From NCBI GenBank assembly GCA_021292105.1, contig CM037865.1, positions 73,424,128 to 73,488,127 on the forward strand: a stretch of 64,000 bases of DNA, read 5' to 3'. Origin of the DNA: Anadara kagoshimensis (Eukaryota > Mollusca > Bivalvia > Arcoida > Arcidae). The position numbers and the translations under genes are program-made. Positions 35,682 to 47,330 of this stretch are shown here, in pieces. The stretch's first letter is position 1. Each line of letters opens with the position of its first letter. The notes beneath the pieces were generated by a model. That model had not been told where the DNA came from and searched no databases. It was given only the letters and a program-made list of their open reading frames with translations.

Positions 35682-38550
35682 GTTATTATTAATGTTATAC
35701 GGTTATGAATTCATGTACACATAAGTTTTGGGGTGTAATGTGGCCTATGGGGCACGCCCACGCACACTACCCAACAATTTATAATTGGGCACAGGTGTCT
35801 GAATGCAGCATTACCATTTCACATTTTCAGGCGATGCAGTAAGGAATCTGTCCTTATCTGTCCTTACTTAGATCTACCGGTAGGAAAAGATTGACTATTG
35901 TATGCACTCATAACGGTTATAAAACTTTTAAAGTGAAAATAAAAAAAATGTATATACAGTCACAGTCCATGTATCATTCATGTACATGAAGGGAACCGGT
36001 TATTTCAAATTTAAAAGAAAAAAAAAAGTAAAAGTTATTTAAAGTTGTTATGGGAGTTGTTAAATTGAGCGGGATTTAAATTTAGAATTAATTCAGAACT
36101 GGTAAAACAACCATGTAATATATAACGATCGATTAACTGATGAAGATCTACTTAATGATAGAAAAATTATAAATTTGTCATGGTAATCATTTTTGAAAAA
36201 TGTTGTAAATTATTAAATTTTGATTGATGTCAAGTTTTTTGTCCTTCGCGGCAGGTGATTTTTGCTGAACAAGAAAATAGCAATTAGTGGGTAAAAGATT
36301 ATTCTAGTAAATAGGGGTACAGGCTTTTTTGCTGTGAAAGTGGTACATTTTATAAATGCCATCTTCTACCTTTTATTTACCTTCAAAAACGCCGTTAGCT
36401 AGGCGTGATAATTCACATTCTAAGATCAACAGCGACAAATTTGATGGTTCATAAAATTACCAGCCACTTTTCATATCTATGAACTATTTTGTTTGACAAT
36501 CTTAGTTGTATCCTCGACCGTCCGTGATTCGAGACTCTAATAGAGAACGAACTAAATTTGCTAACGCAACAAGAATTTGAGAGCTGAAAAATAGACAACT
36601 GATTTTTCTGGATAGTTTTACATGAATACCTAAATTTTGTCTTTAATGCAGGAAATCGCCACTGCAGGGACGATACTCGCGTATAATAACTGAAAACAAA
36701 AATGGCCTCGAATCTTACGACGCTCTCGATTTTAGGACGGTCGACGATATAATATTCATCAATTTAAAAAGCATACATGTAATTGCTACTGAACAGTATA
36801 GAGTAACCCCTCGGTAATTTTTCTTACTAATAATGGTTTTGGATCTTTGGTAGTCTTAGATAAGAGATAACACGCCTGGCACCCTGTCTCATTTCTGAGG
36901 GAATTCGGTGTGAGATTTGCCACTTGTGGTAAAGCCCAGAGAATGGGAAGAATAAAGCGGCGATCTGGGTAGTTCAGGTGGTGGTAAACCACTTGCATAT
37001 ATAATTCGGGAGGTCTCATGTTCGATCACTGTATGGTTTGACCGTACCTTTTCTCCTTCCTGTTACAGTAATGCCATTATATCCTATATATTATCATAGG
37101 ATTATTATAAGATATTCAGTAAATAAGATTATAAAATTTAGTTCTTGAAGAGCATAGGGGCAGAATGACATTATATTGACAAAGAAGAATTGTCTAATTC
37201 CTAGTATTTATTTTAGGTGAGGGGATCCTTTGAAGAACAGAATGGAGCTGTGACCAAGTTTGAGTTAGTGTCCTACAAATCGCAGGTTGTAGCAGGGACC
37301 AACTACTTTGCAAAGGTATGAAAAATTGTGCAAAAAATTGAAGTGAGGACTAGAATAATATAGGCATATAACAATACATCGGTTTTACTTTATGTGTGAA
37401 TTAAAATGTGACATATATTATACTGTATTATATGTCACTGGTTATCTATATCAACAGTAATGTCAGCAGTTTCGGCACGACGCAAGTCAACCCAAAAACA
37501 ATGAAATTAACACTGTCTTCCATGTTATAATATTGAATGCAAGTTCACTGATCACGAGTCAACTCTACATCACTAAAACCAACACAATACATCTAAAATG
37601 CACCAATGAGATTCAAGTGGAAGCTTCTACACAGATATAGTACAGACTGTCGAAAGATTAACACTTAAGCCTAACAAATTACAGAAATCGGCAGCTCATT
37701 GTCCTCTCGTTATCTATATCGCGACAGCTTTTTGACATTAGCTTCCTAGAGGTAGCCGAGCTTTGATTCCGTTTTGTTAGCTCAGTTTGAAGTAGCTTGT
37801 CAGGCTTGTACTGTAGTTGCCTTTGTTTACACATACCAAACAGTCACTATATAGTGATAAGAAAGTCAACTAGGATTTGACTTTAAATCAGCGTTATTTT
37901 GCTTATATTGAGAAACCACTAAAATTGAAACGAGCAAGTGTTTTATTTATTTATTTTACAATACCAACTATGACATTAAGGCATTATTTATTGTATTTTT
38001 GATAAGTTTGATGTCTCTGTGTCCAGGATTGCGTTAGATATATTTGACGTCCCATATTATACAATAATATAATATAATAATAATTCCATGTTCCTTTCAC
38101 ACAATTTTGATTATACATGTGGCGGGTATAGCTAGCTAAAAAGGAGGTGCTACCCTTGCGGAGCACCCGACCTCACTTCCCTGGTGGAAGTCCACCTGTT
38201 AGGCCTAATTTGTCAGTTTCAAAATTTTTACTTTTCTTCTGGATTATGATTCGGACATGGATTAGTATGTTTGATTGGGTTTTTTATATTTTTTATTGGA
38301 TACTAAAGTTTATGTTTCAGAATTCTAAATCATGTAGTCTGGTTGTGTATTGAAAAATACTTAAATATACCTTTATATTGATGAGTTACTGTATAATTTG
38401 TTTTTATTATTAAAACAGGTTGATATTGGTGATGGAAAGTTTGTTCACCTTCGGATATTGAAAGCACTGCCCCATACAGGTGCTGGACCAGAGTTGGTTA
38501 AGTTTCTCCTGGATAGGTCTGCTGATGATGCTGTCGAGTATTTTGATTAG
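35616..38550 (+). CDS. CSTB: cystatin-B / stefin, complete, three exons
   Basis: Exons are 35,616-35,681, 37,217-37,315 and 38,419-38,550, all joined in phase 0 by GT/AG introns of 1,535 and 1,103 bp; the product is 98 aa, the usual stefin length. There is no signal peptide, as in family-1 cystatins, which are cytosolic reversible inhibitors of papain-like cathepsins. Visible inhibitory parts are the N-terminal MMCGG with the flexible Gly, the QVVAG loop in exon 2 and the LPHTG second hairpin loop in exon 3; the chain ends EYFD. The intron positions match those of vertebrate CSTB as I know them. The ATG has A at -3, and Met1 and Met2 are adjacent, so either could be used. In molluscs stefins are often linked to immunity, but nothing here shows that directly. 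Confidence 0.95.
36508..36749. mobile_element. possible MITE in stefin intron 1
   Basis: TATCCTCGACCGTCC at the left and GGACGGTCGACGATAT at the right are near-perfect inverted ends about 240 bp apart. A second weaker inverted match (ATTCGAGACTC, CTCTCGAT) lies inside. No target duplication was confirmed. Confidence 0.45.
36940..37065 (+). repeat. tRNA-like SINE fragment in stefin intron 1
   Basis: GGGTAGTTCAGGTGGTGG resembles an A box and TGTTCGATCAC resembles a B box, 40-50 bp apart. It lies just before stefin exon 2. It could be chance similarity. Confidence 0.4.
37217..37315 (+). CDS. CSTB: stefin exon 2 (QVVAG inhibitory loop)
   Basis: Acceptor TATTTATTTTAG, donor GTATGA. It encodes VRGSFEEQNGAVTKFELVSY then KSQVVAGTNYFAK. 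QVVAG is the QxVxG signature of cystatins. Confidence 0.95.
37995..38275 (+). repeat. family-A dispersed repeat, copy 10, in stefin intron 2
   Basis: It carries GTCTCTGTGTCCAGGATTGC, ATGTGGCGGGTATAGCTAGC and CACTTCCCTGGTGGAAGTCC. A short ATAATAATA expansion interrupts it at about 38,060-38,080. Confidence 0.8.
38419..38550 (+). CDS. CSTB: stefin exon 3 and stop
   Basis: Acceptor TTATTAAAACAG. It encodes VDIGDGKFVHLRILKALPHT, then GAGPELVKFLLDRSADDAVE and YFD, with TAG at 38,548. LPHTG is the second hairpin loop that contacts the protease. Confidence 0.95.
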   Translation, partial: VDIGDGKFVHLRILKALPHTGAGPELVKFLLDRSADDAVEYFD

Positions 38551-38782
38551 CTGAGTAAAAACAACATGGTGTACATCAACAGACGTGACGTCACACATAC
38601 CCATGAAGATCAAATACTTTGACAAGACTCCATCTCTTCAAGTCTGTTTTGGACTAAGTCTAAAGTCAGCTTTTGACTTATACTGAAGAGGGATTATAGA
38701 ACTGGCTTATTATAGATTGCTCTGTTAGCAGTTGATTGATTATTTTTATACTGCCATATTTTTTGTTATTTATACACTTTTG

Positions 38783-38788
38783 AATAAA
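38783..38788 (+). promoter_or_regulatory. polyadenylation signal of the stefin gene
   Basis: AATAAA lies 233 bases after the stop codon and is followed by T/G-rich sequence (TATGGTTGTATGGTTG), as expected for a cleavage site. Confidence 0.65.
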
Positions 38789-38799
38789 TTTATGGTTGT

Positions 38800-39954
38800 A
38801 TGGTTGTATGCTTTTTGTCTTATGTGATGAGACAAATTGGAAATGTGTAGTTTAAATTATAATTTTATAATGGAAACTAGTAATTAGAATGGTAAATATA
38901 TCACTCCTGACTTCAGCTAGACATCTCGATATAAATGAAATACCTTAGAAGCCAAACTATCTTAATAGTCATACCATCTGATACAGTTATCCAATTTCTA
39001 ACTAATACAACTCTGGGATTTGATACTCAACACGCAATTTCGATTGTAGGAGATACAAATTCTTTTATACGGATGATTTGTATATACGATTTCATGCTAT
39101 GTGTCCTACAAGTAGCAGTTCTTATATGCATTTGTTCCAAAACCCACAAACTTGTTCATAGATTAATCCATAGAGATTAATAAAGTAGTTCTTGTTGCCA
39201 ATAGCTGAAAAATTTCTGTTGTGACGTTAAGCAACATTCAACAACATCAATCCGAGCATTTAGGCGGATATTAAAGGTTTTACTTTGCCAAACTTATCAG
39301 TGTTATTGTGTAATACGATGTATAAACAATGAATACTTAAACTATGCTACCCCTCACAGCTTTGGAACGCGTGGTCCAAAAACATCGAACTAAGCACATA
39401 TATCTTAACCCTTTCCGATTATATGAAATAAATGTCAGAAATAACATGTGCTAAGTTTGGTGATTTTGAGCACATTTTACGAGGCTCTAGGAGTAAACGC
39501 TCTCGGTATTGGCATTGCCCAATGATCATGTTGCAAAAATTACACTTACAAAATTTGAGCAGTGGAAGTTTCACTTAGGCCTAATTCCACTACCTGCTTC
39601 GTTACTTTTAGAACATATGTTCCGAGTGTCTGTTTTAAATGCTAATTAGTAGTGTTAAAAATAATACTTCGAAGATTTGAAACAATGGAAGCTTCACTGT
39701 ATCCGAATGAAAGGAACACGGAACTATGTGACGTAAAATACATCCAGGACAAACTTGAATACAGAGACATGATCAACAACATTGTGACGACGTCGAGGTC
39801 TTAAAAAACCTGAGGATTGTAGTACCCTTGCAATAAATAAGTAACGTACTTCAGTTATCCAAATTATTTTAAAACACCAAAACGACAATTCTGCCATATT
39901 CTAGCGCCAGATAGTTGGCTCATTTGCCGTAGACCGTTGGTTGTTTTTTCATGT
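38800..39954. other. intergenic, no recognised gene
   Basis: The open frame at 38,935-39,180 shows no known motif. GTTGTGACGTTAAGCAACAT at about 39,220 is a dispersed-repeat motif. A short inverted family-A fragment (GGAACACGGAACTATGTGAC) lies at 39,700-39,775. Confidence 0.4.
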
Positions 39955-40854
39955 ACTTCAAGTCCACAGTGTATGAACGCAACTGTACGCAAAAAGGTAG
40001 CTACTGTTCGTCGTAGCGAGAAGAAAGTGTAACGGGAGACACGAGGTTGTTGATTATCTATATTTCTAGCTCAATTTTAATGGATTTAGTTTATCCCTTT
40101 TATCCCTTTTATTTAATCCATCTTCACTATATAAATTTTTGGTGGTAGCCATATGCTATCAGAAAAGTGTCAACTTTAATAATAAATATGATGATGAAAA
40201 TCATCAAACGTCGAGCCGTGGGCTTCTCACTTCTAGTTAAATGATGTAAAATACGTATTATTTCACATTGTATGTTCCATAAGAAGTACCTATATGTAGA
40301 AAAATATTCTTACATTCCCTAACTCATGTACAGAATGTTACAAAACCCATATTTACACTGAAAAAAGCAAGTTTTCCTTCCGTGGTCGAAAGTTAAAACT
40401 GTACCTGTAGTTTTCAACATCTGTATTGTTTCTGTACCGGTAGCTACTTTTCTCTTCCACGCCATCCATGCGAGTTGGATGGGATTTTCCGTTTGATACT
40501 AGAACCTTTTTATAATTCAATTGTAAATTATAAATCATGCTTTTCTATTGAAGCAAAATATCCTATGGACAATATTAAAGACCAATAGCCCCTTAATTAT
40601 AGTACATTTTGCAATTGCATTAACATATATCGTATACTGTAGCATGTTTTGACAATTTATTACTCAAATTTCCATATTGCAAGAACTGAGGGGTGATAGC
40701 TATAATATAGAAATATTATTAAACGTAAGCTACTATTCGCGACGAGAACAAGATTATTACCCTCTGAGAATTAATCTTTGTGCGTGAGATTTGCTAGTGT
40801 GTTCACTATCAGTCATTAGCTAGAAATTTAGCTGTCTGGTCATTGCAAGGATTA

Positions 40855-41860
40855 AGACAGGAGTGGACAAGAGACTCAGGAAGGAAGGAACATGCAGGTT
40901 GAGTAACAACAGAGCATCCTGGGAAAAATACTGGAACAAGCAAATGAATTCAGAACTCCAATATACACATACTTTTTGGACTTTGAAAAGGCACAGGAAG
41001 AGCCTTTGGGCGATAACGAAGAGCTATGGGACTCCAACCAAAATCACTAATGCTATAAGATGGATGTATGAGGGACTGTCATTGAAGAAAATGAAACATC
41101 AGAGTGGTTCGCTATTAAAAGTGGTGTAAAACAGGGATGTGTAATGTCAGGGTTTCTTTCTAATAGTTATAGATTGGATGATAAAGAAAACAACAAATGG
41201 AGTGAGAAGAGAAATAAGAAGTGACTTTACAACATTATTGTTAGGTCTTTTATCCTCCAAATTCTAAGACCTGAATGATAAGCTAGGAAAATGACTGAAG
41301 AGGCATCAAGGATATGGCTTAAATTAAATTTAAAGAAATAGACTTAGAAGGATTTGAAACACCAAAAATATTGGAAAAAATACAAAAATGCACCTATTTA
41401 AGACCTTAGTAGGACCAGTATTGTTTTATGAAAGTAAACCGTGGAAAAGAATGAAGAAAGATGAACACCTCTTTCAAACAGCTTCCAAACATATTGCCTC
41501 AGAAGGATACTAAGAATAAGAAGGCAGCAGAAAATACCTAATGAAAACTGCTAGACTTAACAACATAAGCTATGAGATCAGGAGAAGAAAGTGGAACTGA
41601 TTCGGACACATACTAAGGAAAGAGGAAACAAATGACTGAAAGACAACACTTGGGGGGCAGACAGAGGGAAAAAAGGGAAGACCTAAGTCCACATGGAGGA
41701 GAACAACGAAAAAAGGAAAGAAACGCTGCTGGATGGAGTAGTTGGCCAAAGCAACAACGAAGGACAGACAAAAATGGAAGGATAGCGTTGAGGCCTTATG
41801 CGACTTCTGGCGTAGAGAACATTAAGTTAAGTTTATGGTTTTCATTGTACTAGCGCACGC
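40855..41860 (+). pseudogene. decayed non-LTR retrotransposon reverse transcriptase
   Basis: Frameshifted pieces read like LINE reverse transcriptase: TFWTLKRHRKSLWAI and ITNAIRWMYEG, and in another frame SEWFAIKSGVKQGCVMSGF, the conserved thumb-side motif of this class. Further down RNAAGWSSWPKQQRR resembles the C-terminal tail of the same elements. Several stops and frame changes make it dead. Confidence 0.75.
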
Positions 41861-42304
41861 TCAGGGCGACTTTAAGGTGCGAGTAGTTTTAAACTTAAGT
41901 TCAAGCTCAATGTCGTCGAAAATAAAAATGTATAAAGACTATTTGCAGTGACAACAATGGTAAGAAACCATCTGTGTAAATGAAAGTATTTTATTTTACG
42001 ACAATCTTTTTGGCCAAAGCAATATCACAAGTTTAAGAGGAGTTGAGTTGAGTAAATGTGTTCTACGTCCCAGTCATGAATATTTCACTTATATCAAGAA
42101 ATCGCTAGCTAAAGGTGAAGGTGCATAAGTTTTGTCTGTGCGTTGCATTGATGGCAATTTACAGCAGGGTTCTTTATCGCGTCAAGCCTAACATGACACG
42201 GGACCTCGTTTATTTTAAGTTCCCATCCGAAAGAACCGTAACTTTCATTTTGTTATGCCGAGTGCTTGGCGAAAAAACAGTCACTTCCCACTTCCAAGTT
42301 TTGA

Positions 42305-42385
42305 GTCAGACCTGGTCGGGGTTCGAAGCAACGACCTCCCACTTACGGAGCGAGCACTCTACAAACTAAGCTACTACAGGGGTTA
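42305..42385 (-). repeat. tRNA-derived SINE head
   Basis: Minus strand: GTAGCTTAGTTTGTAGAGTG fits a tRNA A box and CTTCGAACCCC fits a B box, about 45 bp apart. It is a typical molluscan tRNA-derived SINE 5' part, not a functional tRNA gene, because there is no proper acceptor stem. Confidence 0.7.
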
Positions 42386-43482
42386 TGTTTAAAAGAAAGT
42401 GGTGGCTGTATTACCATAATACTTATACAACTAATTAGATCAAATCATATGGTAGCATAATAAGCATAAAAGTACTTAAAATCTCCGACTGGAAAAAGAG
42501 AAACATCCCCAGTATCCCAGAAAGACTGCAGTTAAAGTATCACAATAAAAACTACCGGTACAGTGTTTCTTTTACTAAAACTTCACTACCGGTACAGACA
42601 AAATATAAACTACCGGTACAGTAACATCATGTCAATCATGTCGTTTGAATCAATATTTTGAATGTTTCTGTGTCAAAGTAGATTTTGTAACTATATAGAC
42701 TGATTGAAAAAAGGGTTTGTTTTCATCACGTATTTTAAAATTCTCGGATATTTTCTATTAAATGAGCATAAATCTACATTTTAGATAGGTCCAGCGTTGC
42801 TCAAATACGTGTTCATGACTGTTCTAAATGGAATATTTAATTTATTTTGAGATTCTAAAACATACAAATACGCCCAAGAAGAAGATAGAGAACAACTGCT
42901 TATTTACCGTATTTGATTTCGAGTTGCTATTTACGCAACAAGAAAATAAGAAACAATTTACCCGTTGACCTCATTGTCTCTCGCTTCGCCGAACAGTAGC
43001 TACCTTTTTGCGTACAGTTCCGTTCATACACTGTGAAGTTCTGTCAACTAAATAAGAGTGAATCTTGACTGAATTCCATCCCTTGCCATTATCGCATTGT
43101 ATCAAAATCCATCCAATGGCGTAATTGAACTAACAGACCATTAATGTACCATGCTTAAATGCATTTCTTGACTAGCAAATACTAGCGACCTTAAATAAAA
43201 TACTGCTAGCTCAGAAGCACAAGTTTAATGATTTATATTAGATATGCTACTTCAAATTCATGTGTTGATTCACTTGCAGTACCAAATTAATGAAAGCTGT
43301 TATTTGTTAACCACCATGCACGTCCTGACTTTGCATTAGCTATAACCGTGCTCTGTCTACCATGCTCTCTTATCATATAGATCTCTTCTGCAGGAACTTG
43401 TGATATAGTCAGGTTTTATACGTTTTAGATATAGACTGATGAGAAATGACATTTTGTGTGAAAACAACGACTATATGTGATG

Positions 43483-43772
43483 TTGTCACCCTTCAAAGAA
43501 ATTTCTCGCATAGCGATTGGTTAACTTGCCGGGTTACATTATAAGTTATACAGGGCTTTGGCAGGTTACACGGCCCCATGTACCCCGTCAAAGATGTATG
43601 TAACCTGAGCCGCAGGCAAAGGTACATTCATCTTTGACGGGGTACATGGGGCCGTGTAACCTGCCAAAGTCCTGGGGTACATGGGGCCGTGTAACCTGCC
43701 AAAGCACTGAATAACTTATATTGTCACCCTTCAAAGAAATTTTTCGCATAGCGATTGGTTAACTTGCCGGGG
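43483..43772 (+). repeat. direct repeat of about 50 bp around MITE 1
   Basis: TGTCACCCTTCAAAGAAATT, then CTCGCATAGCGATTGG and TTAACTTGCCGGG, occurs at 43,484-43,533 and 43,721-43,772, flanking the foldback element in the same orientation. Confidence 0.75.
43541..43719. mobile_element. foldback MITE 1
   Basis: Outer ends ATAAGTTAT and ATAACTTAT frame inverted arms of over 40 bp (GGCTTTGGCAGGTTACACGG and its complement, through CCCCATGTACCCCGTCAAAG). The right arm is partly duplicated. Confidence 0.8.
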
Positions 43773-43967
43773 TACATGGAACTATGTTCGGAAATCTGTC
43801 GGGGTACATGAACGCACGCGACGTGTAGCGGTAAAAGGGAAATAACTCGTAAATCTCTGACGTCTAGTTACGGTAAACAAAGATGGCGACAACGTACGCA
43901 AGTCAATCAAAATACGAAATGGAAGTTAAAAAGATCCAACTGGTTACGCTTTGAAGGGTGACAAAAA

Positions 43968-44119
43968 CGTTATACAGGGTTTTGGCAGGTTACACGGCCC
44001 CATGTACCCCGTCAAAGATAAATGTACCCTGAGCCGCAGGCGAACGGTACATAAATCTTTGACGGGGTACATGGGCCATGATGGGGCCGTGTAACCCGCC
44101 AAAGCCCTTTATAACTTAT
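43968..44119. mobile_element. foldback MITE 2, same family as MITE 1
   Basis: The arms and loop are the same (TTTTGGCAGGTTACACGGCC, GAGCCGCAGGC), again ending ATAACTTAT, 250 bp from MITE 1. The intervening sequence starts and ends with inverted TGTCACCCTTCAAAG motifs (43,720 and 43,950), so the two may be arms of one nested element. Confidence 0.8.
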
Positions 44120-44344
44120 AATAACTGACCGTAACTAAAAATAATATGGTCACTCCGTACAAAAACTGTCTATGTTAAGTTGCCAGTAGTTCATGACAAT
44201 TTGACTGTTGCATTGTACGTTTTGGCTTTACAAACATCCAGTGTTCTCAATAAAGATTCCATCATGTAACCTTGACCTTTGATCTATATACCTAAATGCG
44301 GTGCGCCGTATCGTGTTGGTGCCAAGATTGCCTATATATTACCC

Positions 44345-44455
44345 CAAAACAATAACAAATATACTAATCCATGTCCAACTCACAATCCCAAAGTAAAGTA
44401 TAAAACGTTGAAACTGGCAAATTAGAATAAACACGTGAACTTCCACCAGGGAGGT
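44345..44455 (-). repeat. family-A dispersed repeat, copy 12 (partial)
   Basis: It carries ATATACTAATCCATGTCCAA, CTCACAATCCCAAAG and ACACGTGAACTTCCACCAGG. The core is missing beyond 44,455. Confidence 0.7.
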
Positions 44456-44469
44456 TATCGATTGGCGAG

Positions 44470-45790
44470 GGTTAATAGGGTTAATATATTTAATACGGAG
44501 CATATTCCGATGGATGGACAAAACATACTGAAAAAGACATTGCCAGAAAAATCACAAAAGAACAAAATTTAGATTTCTACAAGAAGTCGTCAAAATCATC
44601 CAAACAATTGGTTATAAATATAGTATGGACTGCATTAATATCTGACGGAACAACTATCAACAGCCATGGTATCTTGAGACACGATATTATAAAAAGCAGA
44701 CCTATGACTGTTACATCAGTAAACAATAGGATCTTATTTGATCGAGCACCAGTAAGCCAATAAGTCGTCTCAAATAATCTAAAACACCATATTTTTAAAT
44801 TCCCTCTTAGACAAAGGAATAATCCAACACGTGAGACATGTCCACTTTTAACAAAAAGATGCCAAGGTACACTAAAAGCGATCGGTTTAATCGATAAAAA
44901 CTGAATGGTTAAAAGTATCAAATATAAGCAGAGGACATAAAATGTATTTTATGAAATTATATAAAAATATATAATATTATTCTAAAATAAATTTAAATGT
45001 AAAAAGGGTAGAAAGGCTTAGCTTTTTTAAAATATGAAATTATTGTTCAAAAACAGTAAAAGTTCTATCACAATGAAATGGGTAAATACAAAAGTATGAA
45101 AATGCTATAAAAATATAAATCATGCTGTTAATTCAATTAACATAGTTCTGTCTTATGCTGCCTGTGTATAACATTGCTGATATTCTTAAGTTTGATACAC
45201 TAATATTAAAAATTCCCTGAACACAATCTCAACATTGAATCATCGAGATGACATTGTCATCTTTAGTGTGGGTGAAGTAAATGTCTATAAAAATTAAACA
45301 CATCAATTATGGTATAAATGCTTTTTAACCTGATGAGTAATATTTAAGTCATCGCCTTGTTCCAAAGCCATCTCTCCTACTAGAACAAGCCTGTTTATAT
45401 ATAACCAAATCCTTAGCTGGATCCCTGTGGTGTCTTTTTAGTGCATGTCAGTGTGCATAAAAGTTCAAAGCAAAACAGCTATTAGTTGAAACATTAAAGA
45501 AAAGCACAAAGCCATTATATTGAAATCTGCAAACTATAAGCAACACTGAATCAAACCTAATAAAGTATATCTTAATGAATATAGCTTAAGTTAGTCAGAG
45601 AGATTAAGAGAACAACAAAGCAATAAGAAAGAAAATCAGAAACAAGCTATATACATATTCGACCAATGAGTATCAAACTCCTGAATTACGGCCAATTATG
45701 CAAAGCATCAAGCAAGATAAGATAGCTAAAAGATAAAACAACATGCAAACAGATCAAGTAAGTAAATAAAATACAAACATACTTTAAGGA
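44470..45790. other. AT-rich interval, no recognised gene
   Basis: A 114-codon minus frame (44,577-44,921) and a shorter overlapping plus reading show no known motif. I see no splice-linked partner exon. Confidence 0.4.
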
Positions 45791-45794
45791 ATAA

Positions 45795-45960
45795 AACAAA
45801 CATACCGGCCCATGTTCAAATCACAATCCTAAAAGCCAAAGTACAAACTTGAAGTTTGGTTTGCAAAGTAAACGCCATGGAACTGTTGCCGGATGTTCCA
45901 GAAAGGTTATGAGTACCTCCTGTTTTGCTATCTACACCGCCACAGATGAAATATTAAACT
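45795..45960 (-). repeat. family-A dispersed repeat, copy 13
   Basis: It carries AAACATACCGGCCCATGTTC, AAATCACAATCCTAAA, GTTGCCGGATGTTCCAGAAA and CACCGCCACAGATG. It is diverged. Confidence 0.65.
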
Positions 45961-46559
45961 TTCATTTTAAGTAAACGATTCTTTCAAGTGTTGTGTATAA
46001 ATGCTTCATGCCATTTCCTGGAAACCTACAGCTTATGACGGAGATCTGAATTTTTATACCGGTCTTTTTTCTTTTGTTTTCTTGAAAATAGATATTTTAT
46101 TCCAGTGATATGATGATAAACAAATATCAAGATTTTCATTCCCGTTACAATTTCGCATAGAGTTCTTTTGGAAATTAAACCTAAGTTCTTGTTTCAGATA
46201 CTATGAATGGTTCCACATAGTGTTTCAAGATTGCTGGGTATTTTCAAATTATTTCTTATGCTATGAATAAATGAAATCAAATAATCTTTTTGACAATTTT
46301 AAACATTTTATTAAACTTTGCACCAATTTTACTAAACTTAAACAGAATTAAATCAAATACTTGCTTACTTAAGCTTACCAAGCTATCCCTCAGATATTTA
46401 CAATATGACAGGGAGATCCCTACATACTCAGGGACCCATGAATCCACAATACCACTGACTCCCATGTACCAATTAAACATTAAACAAAATTCACTCAAAA
46501 GCTGAAAATATGAAGTTAAATAGGGTCTGTATCACTCAACTGGCAGTACTTGCATTGAC

Positions 46560-47330
46560 TTTCGGACAGCAATGCCAGAAAATTTAAAATATTGGTGAGC
46601 ATCAACTAAGGAATTTTCAAAATGCATACAATTCAATTTGGTTCGGTTGTTCTAGATAATAAGACATGCATTACACAGAATTATCATACTCTGTCAAAAC
46701 TATGTCAATACTACCGTTTGAATATTCCACTAATGATCCAATAAAGATTTGGGGGATAAAAATACATTACATACCTTCCACGTCAATTTTGATTGAAATT
46801 TGTCCAGTAGCTTCAAAGTAGAAGATTTTCAAAGAACCTGTTAAATACTGAACCTTTCATATTTGAATTTTCTGACCTGTATCTGTCATATACCACTTCT
46901 TGTAATTTATAGTCACTGCAGCCATCTTGAATGCCACAGAAAGTTACTCTGTGCAAACTTTAATCTGTGTCATCTAGGAACTTGCCCCACCAAATTTGGT
47001 TCAAATAGGTCTAGTCAGTTTCAAGAGAAGAATTTTAAAAAATCAGTTAAATATAGCACCTTAGGTGATTATGCTGCTAGTAAGGATCCAATGAATAAAT
47101 TTGGGGGGAAAAAACAAGTTAAATGGTTATATATCTACATTCTATATACCAAATCAATTGATAAATAAACCTGTATCAGCCATTTTCCACTATTTGCTAT
47201 TTGAAAGCAGTCATCCTGGCTGCCTCAGGATGTTGACTAGAGCAAACTTTCAACTATTCTGTGTAGGTTTTACCTGTTTCATTTAAGGATAAAACCAGCT
47301 CCGTAACTTCTGGAGTAGATTTAGTTTATG
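46560..47330. repeat. diverged dispersed repeat units with CCACCAAATTTGG
   Basis: At least two related units about 207 bp apart share TTTGGTTCAAAT/TTTGATTGAAAT, GTCTAGTCAG/GTCCAGTAGC and AGAAGA-TTTT. The motif around CCCCACCAAATTTGGTTCAA is widespread in molluscan intergenic DNA. Confidence 0.45.

Larger units (their letters stand above)
39955..43039. mobile_element. 3.1-kb element bounded by about 60-bp inverted repeats
   Basis: The left arm (39,955-40,020: CACAGTGTATGAACGCAACT, then GTACGCAAAAAGGTAGCTAC) is repeated inverted on the right (42,979-43,039: GTAGCTACCTTTTTGCGTAC, CGTTCATACACTGTG). The interior holds a decayed LINE fragment and a SINE but no transposase, so these look like nested insertions. 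Confidence 0.6.

Noticed and set aside
40863-41129. Active retrotransposon gene
   Set aside because: Reverse-transcriptase pieces lie in different frames with stops; only a relic.
42305-42385. Functional tRNA gene
   Set aside because: A and B boxes are present but no acceptor stem or normal cloverleaf; best read as a SINE head.
44577-44921. 114-codon hydrophobic minus frame
   Set aside because: No signal of coding beyond length; AT-rich antisense of another partial frame.
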